48,787 bases of DNA from Megamonas hypermegale. Its GTDB lineage: Bacteria; Bacillota; Negativicutes; Selenomonadales; Selenomonadaceae. Each line of letters begins with the position of its first letter. Positions within the stretch are counted from its first letter, which is position 1. The notes beneath the pieces are model-generated. The model was not told the DNA's origin. It did no database searches and saw only the letters and a program-made list of their open reading frames with translations. Where the stretch lies: positions 49,265 to 98,051 of the forward strand of contig DCFC01000039.1 in NCBI GenBank assembly GCA_002314325.1, in the 5' to 3' direction. Both the position numbers and the translations under genes were made by a program. Positions 8,097 through 15,884 of the stretch are shown here, piece after piece.

Positions 8097-8882
8097 TTGC
8101 AAGACGTTCAAAATCGTACCGATAAACGCGGCATTGCCATTCAGCGTGTCGGCATCAGTGAAGTATATCTTCCTTTGCAGATAAAACAGGGCAATCACAT
8201 TCAGCCGGTAGTCGCCAATATAAAATTCACGGTAGATTTGCCAATGGAATACAAAGGAACGCATATGAGCCGTTTTCAGGAAATCCTGACGAAATGGCAC
8301 AGCACGCCGATTGGGCAGAGCGAAATCCGCAGTATTTTAGATGAAGCTATTGAAAAGCTTGGTTCCCGTTCAGCACATCTGTCCATGAGTTTTAAATATT
8401 TCATTGAAAAGACAGCGCCTGTCAGTGGTAAAAAATCATTGCTCGATTTAAACTGCAAATTCAGCGCCGCCAAAAATTCCAGCGGCAAAATGCCGTTCAT
8501 GATGACGGTCAAAATCCCTGTAACATCGCTTTGCCCGTGCAGTAAGGAAATATCCGCATACGGCGCGCACAATCAGCGCAGCATAATTTCCGTCAAGATA
8601 AATTATGACGGACAGCAGACGGCGCTGGATATAAGAGACATCGTTTCCTTAATCGAAGCGCAGGCTTCGTGCCCGCTGTATCCGCTGCTCAAACGCGAAG
8701 ATGAAAAATACGTGACAGAAAAAGCGTATGAAAATCCGAAATTCGTGGAGGACATTCTGCGCGACTGCGTTCTGGCACTGCGCACGCTGGAGGGTATCAA
8801 TTATTTCTCCGTGGAATGTGAAAACTTCGAATCCATTCACAATCACAATGCGTACGCCAGTCATATCGAATATCTAAAATAA
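8097..8882 (+). CDS. folE2: GTP cyclohydrolase I type B
   Basis: A 261-residue enzyme of the COG1469/FolE2 family that converts GTP to dihydroneopterin triphosphate, feeding folate and, with queC next door, queuosine. Seen: the N-terminal DVQNRTDKRG motif typical of the family, the metal/active-site cysteine in VTSLCPCSKEIS, and EAQASCPLYPLLKREDEKYVTE near the C-terminus. The start chosen is TTG at 8097: it gives the usual MxDVQ beginning, and GGAGAGTGA lies upstream, overlapping the queC stop. An ATG at 8082 would overlap queC by 11 bases and lacks such a site. FolE2 is the metal-flexible alternative to FolE. Confidence 0.93.
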   Translation: MQDVQNRTDKRGIAIQRVGISEVYLPLQIKQGNHIQPVVANIKFTVDLPMEYKGTHMSRFQEILTKWHSTPIGQSEIRSILDEAIEKLGSRSAHLSMSFKYFIEKTAPVSGKKSLLDLNCKFSAAKNSSGKMPFMMTVKIPVTSLCPCSKEISAYGAHNQRSIISVKINYDGQQTALDIRDIVSLIEAQASCPLYPLLKREDEKYVTEKAYENPKFVEDILRDCVLALRTLEGINYFSVECENFESIHNHNAYASHIEYLK

Positions 8883-8883
8883 G

Positions 8884-8922
8884 AAAAAAGCTTTGGTTTA
8901 TTCACTAGCCAAAGCTTTTTTT
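8884..8922 (+). terminator. Intrinsic terminator after folE2
   Basis: A 13-bp stem (8884-8896 with 8909-8921, AAAAAAGCTTTGG/CCAAAGCTTTTTT) is followed by T residues, two bases past the folE2 stop. It ends the long operon that begins near 1700. Confidence 0.88.
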
Positions 8923-8935
8923 ATATTATCATTAA

Positions 8936-8944
8936 TGGTATAAT
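8936..8944 (+). promoter_or_regulatory. Extended -10 promoter of the AGCS symporter gene
   Basis: TGGTATAAT is a perfect TGn-TATAAT extended -10 element placed 40 bases upstream of the symporter start and directly after the folE2 terminator. No good -35 is visible, which is tolerated with an extended -10. Confidence 0.6.
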
Positions 8945-8984
8945 ATTAGTGTTTTTTTACAATAAATTTACAGGAGGTATTTTC

Positions 8985-10397
8985 ATGGAATTATTAAACA
9001 GTATCGTCAGTCAGATAAACGATATTTTCTGGAGTTATGTTCTCATTATCCTGTTGATTGCCGCCGGTATCATTTTCAGTATCCGCACACGCTTCGTGCA
9101 GCTTCGCATGATACCGGAAATGCTTCGCCTCATGACGGAAGGTGTCGGCAATAAAACGGAAGGTCAGCAGATTTCTTCCTTCCAGGCGTTTTGTGTAAGT
9201 ACAGCTTCCCGCGTAGGCGTAGGCAACATTGCCGGTATTGCCATCGCTGTCGTGGTCGGCGGTCCCGGTGCAGTATTCTGGATGTGGCTCATTGCCTTTC
9301 TCGGCGCAGCTTCCGGTTTTGTCGAAAGCACATTGGCGCAGATTTACAAAATTCCGCGCACCGATGCCAAAGGCTATCTGGGCGGTCCTGCTTTCTATAT
9401 TAAAAATGCTCTGCACAGCACGAAAGCGGCAGTATTTTTTGCTGTCATAATCAGTATTACTTACGGTCTTATTTTCAACTCCGTTCAATCGAACACGATT
9501 TCCCTGTCCATGCAGACGGCTTTCGGTTTTGATGCAACGTATATCGGTATTGTAATCGCGATTATTTCCGCTATTGTAATCTTCGGCGGACTTAAACGCA
9601 TTGCGCGCGTTTCCGAATACGTCGTGCCGTTCATGGCGGGTCTGTATATATTGGTGGCTCTGTTCATCACGTTTTACAACATAACTGAACTGCCGCATAT
9701 TCTGGCAGTTATTTTCAAGGATGCCTGGGGCATTGACTCTGTTGCCGGCGGCGGTTTCGGCGCAGCTATCATGACCGGTATCAAACGCGGTCTTTTCTCC
9801 AACGAAGCCGGTATGGGTTCCGTGCCGAATGCCGCAGCCACGGCTGAAGTTACGCATCCTGTCAAACAGGGACTTATTCAGTCCTTCGGCGTTTTTGTCG
9901 ATACGTTTTTAATCTGTTCCTCATCTGCATTCATTGTTCTTTTAAGCACCGATTACCATTCAACAGGACTTACTGGTATTCAGCTGGTGCAGTACGATTT
10001 GTCGCTGTATTTCGGCGACATCGCCGTTTCCGCCGTAGCCGTATTCATCATTTTGTTTGCCTTCACTTCCATTGTCGGCAATTATTACTACGGTGAAATA
10101 AATATTAAATATCTGTCCGATAATCCGTTGTATCTGAATATCTTCCGCGTATTCGTTACGGGCATGGTATTTTTCGGCTCCATTGCCGAACTCAGTCTTG
10201 TATGGAACCTTGCCGACCTGTTCATGGCACTGATGGCGACGACGAACGTTATTGCCATTCTGCTGCTCGGTAAAATTGCATTTATTGCGCTCAAAGACTA
10301 CGAACAGCAGAAAAAACAGGGCATTAAAGAACCTGTATTCAAAGCCAGCGTTCTGCCGAAACAGGATGGCGTTTACTGGTGGAAAGACAATAAATAA
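8985..10397 (+). CDS. Sodium:alanine/glycine symporter (AGCS family)
   Basis: A 470-residue inner-membrane carrier with about ten hydrophobic segments, importing alanine or glycine with sodium or protons. Family signatures: ASRVGVGNIAGIAIAVVVGG after the first helices, GGPAFYIK, and the highly conserved KRGLFSNEAGMGSVPNAAA near residue 270. The ATG at 8985 has AGGAGG 8 bases upstream; the longer open frame from 8949 has no ribosome site. It is monocistronic between the folE2 terminator and the CRISPR leader. Substrate (alanine versus glycine) cannot be told from sequence. Confidence 0.92.
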   Translation: MELLNSIVSQINDIFWSYVLIILLIAAGIIFSIRTRFVQLRMIPEMLRLMTEGVGNKTEGQQISSFQAFCVSTASRVGVGNIAGIAIAVVVGGPGAVFWMWLIAFLGAASGFVESTLAQIYKIPRTDAKGYLGGPAFYIKNALHSTKAAVFFAVIISITYGLIFNSVQSNTISLSMQTAFGFDATYIGIVIAIISAIVIFGGLKRIARVSEYVVPFMAGLYILVALFITFYNITELPHILAVIFKDAWGIDSVAGGGFGAAIMTGIKRGLFSNEAGMGSVPNAAATAEVTHPVKQGLIQSFGVFVDTFLICSSSAFIVLLSTDYHSTGLTGIQLVQYDLSLYFGDIAVSAVAVFIILFAFTSIVGNYYYGEINIKYLSDNPLYLNIFRVFVTGMVFFGSIAELSLVWNLADLFMALMATTNVIAILLLGKIAFIALKDYEQQKKQGIKEPVFKASVLPKQDGVYWWKDNK

Positions 10398-10515
10398 TTT
10401 TTTACAAACATCCTCGTTGACAATTTCTTTCATAGTATCTGTTAAAGCCGGATACTTCAGTTGGATTTTGTCGGCGAGGTATTTTTTATAACTGATATAT
10501 GCGGCAGGTAAGAAA

Positions 10516-10629
10516 CTAATTTTACCAGGCGAAAATTCTGTCAAGCGTAAGAAAACCCGCGTAAATAAAGGGTTTATAGGTATTTTATCTATCACAAAGA
10601 AAAAGTCCGCTTCCGCCTGGTAAAATCAG
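10516..10629. repeat. 16-bp inverted repeat in the CRISPR leader region
   Basis: CTAATTTTACCAGGCG at 10516-10531 and CGCCTGGTAAAATCAG at 10614-10629 are reverse complements with one mismatch, 82 bases apart. They lie upstream of the CRISPR promoter, between the symporter stop (10397) and the first repeat. The stretch 10398-10515 shows no convincing gene or site. Possible roles are a leader-binding site for adaptation proteins or the ends of a decayed insertion. Confidence 0.45.
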
Positions 10630-10638
10630 AGGAGATAC

Positions 10639-10667
10639 TTGTAATATCAAGCTTTTTGAGGTATAGT
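10639..10667 (+). promoter_or_regulatory. Likely pre-crRNA promoter
   Basis: TTGTAA (10639-10644), a 17-base spacer and TATAGT (10662-10667) predict a start near 10674, about 23 bases before the first CRISPR repeat. This agrees with the array direction deduced from the degenerate repeat at the far end. Confidence 0.6.
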
Positions 10668-10696
10668 ATTAAACATGAAGCCTTTAAATACGTGGG

Positions 10697-11124
10697 GTTT
10701 AACCTTAACATTGGTTGTATTTGAATAGGGAATTTAGGTATTGAAAAGGGCGAGAAACTACAGATGTTTAACCTTAACATTGGTTGTATTTGAATCTGTG
10801 GTGGCGGGCGCGTTGCCCACGTACCATAGTAGTTTAACCTTAACATTGGTTGTATTTGAATTACATTTGCTTTCACCTCTTTTTCTTTTGCAAGGCTGTT
10901 TAACCTTAACATTGGTTGTATTTGAATCTCGAACCAAAGAAAGTGCCGGTTCGGCACAATATAGTTTAACCTTAACATTGGTTGTATTTGAATAATTTTC
11001 AGAATTTCAGAATTTTCTAGCTCAAAAATGTTTAACCTTAACATTGGTTGTATTTGAATAGCTTATTATAGGAAATACTTAATTCTTCATCCATGGTTTA
11101 ATCTCACATAGGTTGTGATTAAAT
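10697..11124 (+). CRISPR. CRISPR array, six perfect 30-bp repeats plus one degenerate, type I-B-like
   Basis: Identical 30-bp repeats (beginning GTTTAACCTTAACATTGG and ending TTGTATTTGAAT) start at 10697, 10766, 10832, 10898, 10964 and 11030. The first spacer is 39 bp (10727-10765); the other five are 36 bp. A seventh, 29-bp degenerate repeat occupies 11096-11124 and keeps GTTTAA and GGTTGT. The decayed end marks the trailer, so the leader is on the left and transcription runs on the plus strand. The 30/36 geometry and AACCTTAACAT core resemble clostridial/fusobacterial type I-B repeats (from memory). No cas gene is in the 48.8-kb window. Open frames crossing the array are repeat artefacts. 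Confidence 0.96.
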
Positions 11125-11153
11125 AAATTTTTAATGAACGGAGGTGATATATT

Positions 11154-11261
11154 TTGGACAAGGCGGATTGGCAGTGGTTGGTATCGGTATTAGTGCCGAT
11201 TATTTTGTATGTAGTGGATAATTTGAGAAGAAATTATGCAAATGAAAAAAGTCCGGATTAA
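11154..11261 (+). CDS. Putative 35-residue single-span membrane peptide beside the CRISPR array
   Basis: A short ORF starting at TTG (11154) behind a near-perfect ribosome site GGAGGTGA at 11140-11147, 6 bases away. It encodes a short charged start, a hydrophobic stretch (about residues 8-21, LVSVLVPIILYVV) and a charged tail DNLRRNYANEKSPD. No family is recognised. The layout (hydrophobic helix containing a proline, then a polar tail) resembles Fst-like and other type I toxins. In Clostridioides difficile such toxin genes are known to sit beside type I-B CRISPR arrays. No antisense RNA promoter could be made out. It begins 29 bases past the degenerate repeat; cca follows 47 bases later. Confidence 0.55.
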   Translation: MDKADWQWLVSVLVPIILYVVDNLRRNYANEKSPD

Positions 11262-11308
11262 AATTTATTTCTTTTTAAATATTGAGTTAATAAGGGTGGG
11301 TGATAATA

Positions 11309-12526
11309 ATGAATGAAAAAGATTTTGCAGAGAAGATTGCTTTTTTAGGCGGCAGAGTTTATATTGTCGGCGGTTGGGTGCGGGATATACTGCGCAGTTG
11401 CCCGCCGAAGGACAAGGATTATGTAATCTGTCAATTGAAAGAAGATATATTTAGAGAGAATTTTCCTCAGGCAACAAGGGTGGGAAAATCTTTTCCCGTT
11501 TATTTGCTGGAAATAGACGGACGCAAATGTGAGGTGGCATTTGCACGTCGGGAGAAAAAGGCAGGGCACGGTTATAAGGGGTTTACGACGTTTTGCGATG
11601 AAAATATAACGCTCGAGGAGGATTTATACCGGCGCGATACGACAATGAATGCCATTGCCTATGATGTATTAAGCCAAAAAATTATTGACCCGTATAATGG
11701 CAGGGGTGATATTCGCAAAAAGCGGATAAAAGCCGTATCGCATCATTTTGCTGACGACCCGGTGCGCGCGCTTCGGGCGGCACGGCAGGCAAGTGAGTTT
11801 AATTTTACGGTTACGGATGATACGCTGGCGTTAATGCAGTCATGTAAAGATGAATTTGCCTATGAACCGCAGGAGCGGATTTTCAGGGAGCTGAAGCGGG
11901 CATTGGCGACGGATTTTCCTTCCGTATTTTTCCGAACGTTGCAACAGGCGGAGCTGCTCGAAACGCTTTTCCCAGAAATTTTTGCGCTTATTGGCAAGAC
12001 GCAGCCGGAGTATTTTCATCCTGAAGGAGATGCTTTCGAGCATACGATGGAGATTGTCGATTTGGTAGCGGGGATGACGGATGATTTGGCTGTGCGGTTT
12101 GCGGGACTGGTGCATGATATTGGCAAGGGGGCTACGCCGCCTGAAATGCTGCCGCATCATTACGAGCATGAAAAAATCGGCGGTGAAATACTGTTGAAGT
12201 GGAATGAACGGATGACACTGCCGAAGAAATGGCTGCAAGGGGGACTGTTCGTGATAAAAGAACATATGCGCGCGGGCAGGCTGGCTAAAGTGCCGAAAAT
12301 TGTCGATTTATTATTGGCAATAGAAAAAAATCCGCTTGGCTTCGACGGTTTTAACTGCGTGATACTGGCGGACAGCAAAGGGCTGCCGTATTATCTGGCG
12401 GATTATAAATCGTATCTGGCAAAGCTGCATAGTGTTTCGGTGAAAGACTGTCCGCTGGATATTCAAGGCAAAAAAATCGGTGAATGGATTAGACAGGAAC
12501 GTATAAAGATTTTTTCCGAACATTAA
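11309..12526 (+). CDS. cca: CCA tRNA nucleotidyltransferase with HD domain
   Basis: A 405-residue enzyme that adds or repairs the 3' CCA of tRNAs. The nucleotidyltransferase head begins with VYIVGGWVRDILR and KDKDYVI (the acidic metal-binding residues), followed by RRDTTMNAIAYD and the ERxxxE motif QERIFRELKRA. The second half carries an HD phosphohydrolase domain (FEHTMEIV, then LVHDIGKGATPPE). The arrangement and length match the E. coli multifunctional Cca protein closely. The ATG at 11309 follows GGTGATAATA; an in-frame GTG at 11300 is possible. Transcription probably starts within the 11125-11300 interval or reads through from the CRISPR locus. Confidence 0.9.
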   Translation: MNEKDFAEKIAFLGGRVYIVGGWVRDILRSCPPKDKDYVICQLKEDIFRENFPQATRVGKSFPVYLLEIDGRKCEVAFARREKKAGHGYKGFTTFCDENITLEEDLYRRDTTMNAIAYDVLSQKIIDPYNGRGDIRKKRIKAVSHHFADDPVRALRAARQASEFNFTVTDDTLALMQSCKDEFAYEPQERIFRELKRALATDFPSVFFRTLQQAELLETLFPEIFALIGKTQPEYFHPEGDAFEHTMEIVDLVAGMTDDLAVRFAGLVHDIGKGATPPEMLPHHYEHEKIGGEILLKWNERMTLPKKWLQGGLFVIKEHMRAGRLAKVPKIVDLLLAIEKNPLGFDGFNCVILADSKGLPYYLADYKSYLAKLHSVSVKDCPLDIQGKKIGEWIRQERIKIFSEH

Positions 12527-12527
12527 A

Positions 12528-12566
12528 AAAGGCTGTAGCAAATCTGAACATTTTGCTGCAGCCTTT
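12528..12566. terminator. Terminator between convergent cca and the M14 gene
   Basis: AAAGGCTGTAGCAAA pairs with TTTTGCTGCAGCCTTT (one mismatch) around an 8-base loop. The A-run on its left gives a T-run on the minus strand, so it is best suited to end the minus-strand five-gene operon. It probably stops cca transcription as well. Confidence 0.75.
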
Positions 12567-12569
12567 GTG

Positions 12570-13502
12570 TCATATTTTATTTATTTTTAATTTAACGACT
12601 GATGTATGTGCATAAACAATATCTTTGGCGTGAACGAAAAATACCGTGCCGTTATACGGTGCGCAGAGTTCTTCAATTACGGTATGTTCATAGGGGTCGT
12701 AGATACGGGCGAGTATTTCTCCTTTGTAAACTTCCTCATTCACGGCAACGAGGCGTTCCATAAAACCTGTTGTTTTTGATTTTACGGAAATCATGCGGTC
12801 CTCTTCGATTATTTCGCTGTGAAAACCGCCCGGGATAGGCAGCGATGTTATCTTTTTTTCATACATAAAACGCAGAACACTGCGGCAGGCTTCCTGGGCA
12901 CTCGGTTTGTCGATAAAGTCGCACGCTTTGGTGTAAAGTGAATATGCTTTGCAGTTCCATATCTGCCAGTTGTAATTCAGCGTCGTCGTGTCGTAGGGAC
13001 GCGGCGCTCTGACGATGATGTACGGCAGGCCGAATAATTTGCTGTTTTCGATATCCTCAAGACCTGTTTTCATCATGCGGATATGCGTGGAAAATTGTCC
13101 GGGAATGTAAAAACTTGTGAACTGAATGCCGTAGGGAAAATTCTTGACGGCATCAAAAATACTTTCAGCTATGCGCTGTGTCGTTTCGCCGGCATAATAT
13201 CCCGGAAACATGCGGTTTATATCCGTATCGTCCTGCGGCCAGAAGCGTTTGCCCTGGTTCATGGAATATGTGTTGACACAGGGAATTATGACGATTTTTT
13301 TATTTTTCGTTATACAGTTGTTTTGTTCGTATATTTTCAGCCGTTCGATTAACAGCGAACAGATATACATCTGCTGAACTTCATTGCCGCGCAGTGCACC
13401 GACGATACATACACTCTCTTCGCCTTCGCCGAATTCATAGGCATAGACGCGCAGGCTGTCGCGGTAAAGGGATTTTAATTCGTAAATCAGTTTTTTCTTC
13501 AT
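12570..13502 (-). CDS. AstE/AspA-type M14 family protein, predicted catalytically inactive
   Basis: A 310-residue paralogue of the next gene, in the succinylglutamate desuccinylase/aspartoacylase branch of zinc carboxypeptidases. The fold landmarks align: CIVGALRGNEVQQ, IIPCVNTYS, DTDINRMFPG, and a C-terminal beta domain (LCAPYNGTVFFVHAKD). The zinc ligands do not: the HxxE histidine is arginine (LRGNE), the later DxHAS block reads QFTSF, and the catalytic-glutamate region reads NWQIW. It probably binds a ligand or regulates its active partner rather than hydrolysing. It is the last gene of a minus-strand operon and overlaps the preceding gene by 4 bases. The exact function is unknown. Confidence 0.75.
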   Translation of the reverse strand: MKKKLIYELKSLYRDSLRVYAYEFGEGEESVCIVGALRGNEVQQMYICSLLIERLKIYEQNNCITKNKKIVIIPCVNTYSMNQGKRFWPQDDTDINRMFPGYYAGETTQRIAESIFDAVKNFPYGIQFTSFYIPGQFSTHIRMMKTGLEDIENSKLFGLPYIIVRAPRPYDTTTLNYNWQIWNCKAYSLYTKACDFIDKPSAQEACRSVLRFMYEKKITSLPIPGGFHSEIIEEDRMISVKSKTTGFMERLVAVNEEVYKGEILARIYDPYEHTVIEELCAPYNGTVFFVHAKDIVYAHTSVVKLKINKI

Positions 13503-14425
13503 AGTGTATACTCCAGTAAACGGCCTAATAAATTGCCTTCATTGACGACAGGATATTCACGCAGGGTAAATAATAGCCCGTCGCAGGGGGATAATACTTC
13601 GCTTTCCACTGTACCGTTCAGCGGATTTACGATGCGCCCGATTAAATCGTTTTTATGCACGAGATTTTCATGGTGAGCAAGCGGTATGAACAGACCGGAG
13701 CAGGAGGCATTGAGAAAATGGACCTGCCCGTCCGTGCTTATAATCGGTTTTTTTATGGATAATTTCTGTATTTCCATCATGCCGAGATGTATCATGGCGT
13801 TGAAAATACCGTCGCACAGTCTGTCGCCGTAAGAGGGGGTAAGACGCATGCCGACGCCCATTTCCACAACGAGCGTCGGTGTCCACTGTTCGTTCAGCGA
13901 ATAGGCAAATGTGCTTTCCAGTACCGTTGAAGCGGAATGAACCCAGATGTAATCCATGTTCAGCCATTTTGCCATAGGCAATAGTTTTTCTTTTTGACGC
14001 TCATTAATCCGGATTTGCGGAATTTCCCGCAGATAGATATTGCTGGCATGAATGTCTATGACCAGATTGGCGCCGACAATGTCATCGATGATACATTTCG
14101 TTACGTATTCAACCATAGAACCCTGCGCATCGCCCGGGAATATGCGGTTCATATCGAGGTCGAACATCGGCACTTTGCGTGTGATTGAATCTACACCCAG
14201 CGGATTTAGGCACGGATAGATATCGACGATACCGTTCCAGCTGCCGATGAGTTTACCGAGTTTTTCCTGCAATTTGTAACAGACGTACTGCCCTTCCAGT
14301 TCGTCGCCGTGTATGCCGCTTACGATACAAAGGCGCGTCTGCGAGTCGCCGTTTGAAAGACGCTGTTTTTTTATCATGTAGTGTTCGTCTATCGGCAGCG
14401 GTATATTGCTTATTGTAACTTCCAT
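13499..14425 (-). CDS. AstE/AspA-type M14 zinc amidohydrolase
   Basis: A 308-residue protein of the succinylglutamate desuccinylase/aspartoacylase family, which cleaves amide bonds of N-acyl amino acids or gamma-linked peptides with a single zinc ion. Ligands are intact: GIHGDE near residue 38 (His and Glu) and VIDIHAS near 125 (His), with the general base probably in VVEMGVG. DLDMNRIFPG is also typical. A C-terminal beta domain ends with LSPCDGLLFTLREYPVV. It lies 3 bases downstream of the transglutaminase gene and overlaps the inactive paralogue. In an operon with an ATP-grasp ligase it may remove the conjugate that the ligase makes; this is an inference. Confidence 0.85.
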   Translation of the reverse strand: MEVTISNIPLPIDEHYMIKKQRLSNGDSQTRLCIVSGIHGDELEGQYVCYKLQEKLGKLIGSWNGIVDIYPCLNPLGVDSITRKVPMFDLDMNRIFPGDAQGSMVEYVTKCIIDDIVGANLVIDIHASNIYLREIPQIRINERQKEKLLPMAKWLNMDYIWVHSASTVLESTFAYSLNEQWTPTLVVEMGVGMRLTPSYGDRLCDGIFNAMIHLGMMEIQKLSIKKPIISTDGQVHFLNASCSGLFIPLAHHENLVHKNDLIGRIVNPLNGTVESEVLSPCDGLLFTLREYPVVNEGNLLGRLLEYTL

Positions 14426-14428
14426 TTA

Positions 14429-15217
14429 TTAAATCTCCTTGACAGTTAATAAGATGTTCTGCTTCTGCACTGCCGGTTCGGGGCTGAAAAATATGCCCTT
14501 GTTGACGAGGCAGTCCTGATAGTCGCGCCCGCGTGAAAATATGATGTAGATATCGCTGACCAGCATATTGTTCGTCGGGTCGAGCCCGTACCAGTAGCCG
14601 TCGGCGAAGATTTCCACCCAGGCGTGGGTGAGCTGTTCGCCCAGCATGACACCGGCGACGTAGCGGGCGGGAATGTTCATTTTGCGGGCAATCGCCACCA
14701 TGATTTGCGCGTAGTCCTGACATACGCCGCGGCGCAGGGAAAAAGCCTCGTCCGCCGTCGTTTGTATGGTTGTTGTGCCCGGTACATATTTCATAGTATC
14801 ATGCACCATTTGCATGATGTAGAGAGCTTTGGCGTAGGTGCTGTGCAGTTTCATGCAGTCGTCGCGGCATTTTTGCCAAAAAGGCAGCAGATTTTCGCCG
14901 ACGTTCGTCTGCTTTGTAGGCAGAAGAAAAATGGCGTTCAACCGATTGTCTTTGTCGTAGACTGTCCAGTCCACCTGTGCCTTTGCTTTTACATGTACGT
15001 TGAGCTCCGTATGCGGCTTTTCCTTGTAGCCGTACCAGAAGCGATTGCCGAAACAGTCGCGGCTGAAGGAGAAATAATCGGCGTCTATATAGACGCGCAT
15101 ATCATTTATCACCTGACGCGGCTGCGATTTCGGCAGGCATTTTAAAGAGAAATGATGATGATTTATTTCGCGGTCAAAAGAAATTTTCAACCGATATTCC
15201 ATAAACAGATTTTTCAT
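14429..15217 (-). CDS. Transglutaminase-like cysteine protease domain protein
   Basis: A 262-residue protein with an N-terminal beta-rich region of the bacterial transglutaminase N type (about 1-130) and a transglutaminase-like core. The catalytic triad is visible: Cys in RRGVCQDYAQI (about residue 166), His in LTHAWVEIF (about 194) and Asp in YGLDPTNN. Most bacterial members act as peptidases or amidases rather than cross-linkers. It has no signal peptide and so is likely cytoplasmic. It starts 4 bases after the alpha-E stop with no strong ribosome site, so coupling is likely; an internal ATG at residue 6 is an alternative start. It is the usual genomic partner of alpha-E and circularly permuted ATP-grasp proteins. 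Confidence 0.9.
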   Translation of the reverse strand: MKNLFMEYRLKISFDREINHHHFSLKCLPKSQPRQVINDMRVYIDADYFSFSRDCFGNRFWYGYKEKPHTELNVHVKAKAQVDWTVYDKDNRLNAIFLLPTKQTNVGENLLPFWQKCRDDCMKLHSTYAKALYIMQMVHDTMKYVPGTTTIQTTADEAFSLRRGVCQDYAQIMVAIARKMNIPARYVAGVMLGEQLTHAWVEIFADGYWYGLDPTNNMLVSDIYIIFSRGRDYQDCLVNKGIFFSPEPAVQKQNILLTVKEI

Positions 15218-15221
15218 AATG

Positions 15222-15884
15222 TCAGATTAAACTTTCCGTAAGTGTTATTGCTCTGTCATAATCGAGAGCGGACGGGGAAAAAAGCATGTTTTTGAGCTCG
15301 ACGAATGCTTCCTTGTTGTAGGGAATGTAAGCATTGTTCAGGCGATGCTCGAGCATGTCGTAGGCTTTCACGAGCTTCGTTCTGTCTTTATGCAGATACA
15401 GATAGATATCGAGCCGTTCCAGCCGCCGGCCGAGTTTTACGATACTGCGGACTTCGTAATTTTCTATTTCATCGTCAAGTGATGCCCAGAAGGCGAGAAT
15501 ATGGTCAAGTATACTTTGGAGGTCAATAATGAACGAATCGAAATCCTTGAGTGAAACGAGGTCGTTTACGGCAAGCTCCAGATAAGACATCGTCTGTGTG
15601 CCGATTTCATTACGCAAAATCATGCAGTTGTCGTACGCCCTGTGTAAATTGGAGATGATGGAGTCAGGGTCTGTTTCGTCTTTTAAGTATCGTTTAACGA
15701 AATCGTCCGTACTGCAATAGATATTGGGTATCTTGAAATCGGCGCAGTATTTTATATAAAAATTGGGCTGTTCTATCATTTTGTCATACCCGATGAAAAA
15801 TTCTTTAATAGTGCTGTAGACACGTTCGCTGTAGCGTCCCAGCCATAACAGATTATCCACTTTGTCTAACGCGATAATATCCAT
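15222..15884 (-). CDS. Alpha-E domain protein (DUF403)
   Basis: A 220-residue all-helical protein. The N-terminus reads ALDKVDNLLWLGRYSERVYST, the hallmark of the alpha-E family (usually NLYWxGRYxERA). The rest is helical and rich in D, E, R and K. Its biochemical role is unknown. It is found almost exclusively next to circularly permuted ATP-grasp enzymes and transglutaminase-like proteins, and is thought to assist the ligase. Somewhat shorter than the common 300-residue form. The start overlaps the ATP-grasp gene by 19 bases. Confidence 0.88.
   Translation of the reverse strand: MDIIALDKVDNLLWLGRYSERVYSTIKEFFIGYDKMIEQPNFYIKYCADFKIPNIYCSTDDFVKRYLKDETDPDSIISNLHRAYDNCMILRNEIGTQTMSYLELAVNDLVSLKDFDSFIIDLQSILDHILAFWASLDDEIENYEVRSIVKLGRRLERLDIYLYLHKDRTKLVKAYDMLEHRLNNAYIPYNKEAFVELKNMLFSPSALDYDRAITLTESLI

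Noticed and set aside
8994..9857. 287-codon minus-strand open frame opposite the AGCS symporter gene
   Set aside because: It overlaps an unambiguous transporter gene and its composition is that of an antisense frame.
10400..10595. Minus-strand open frame (MIDKIPINP start) across the CRISPR leader
   Set aside because: It continues into the antisense of the symporter gene, lacks a ribosome site and resembles no family clearly; a decayed gene remnant cannot be shown.
10592..11044. 150-codon minus-strand frame with repeated IQPMLRLN units (and an 84-codon plus-strand frame with repeated LTLVVFE)
   Set aside because: The repeated peptides are translations of the 30-bp CRISPR repeats; spacing follows the array and there is no ribosome site.
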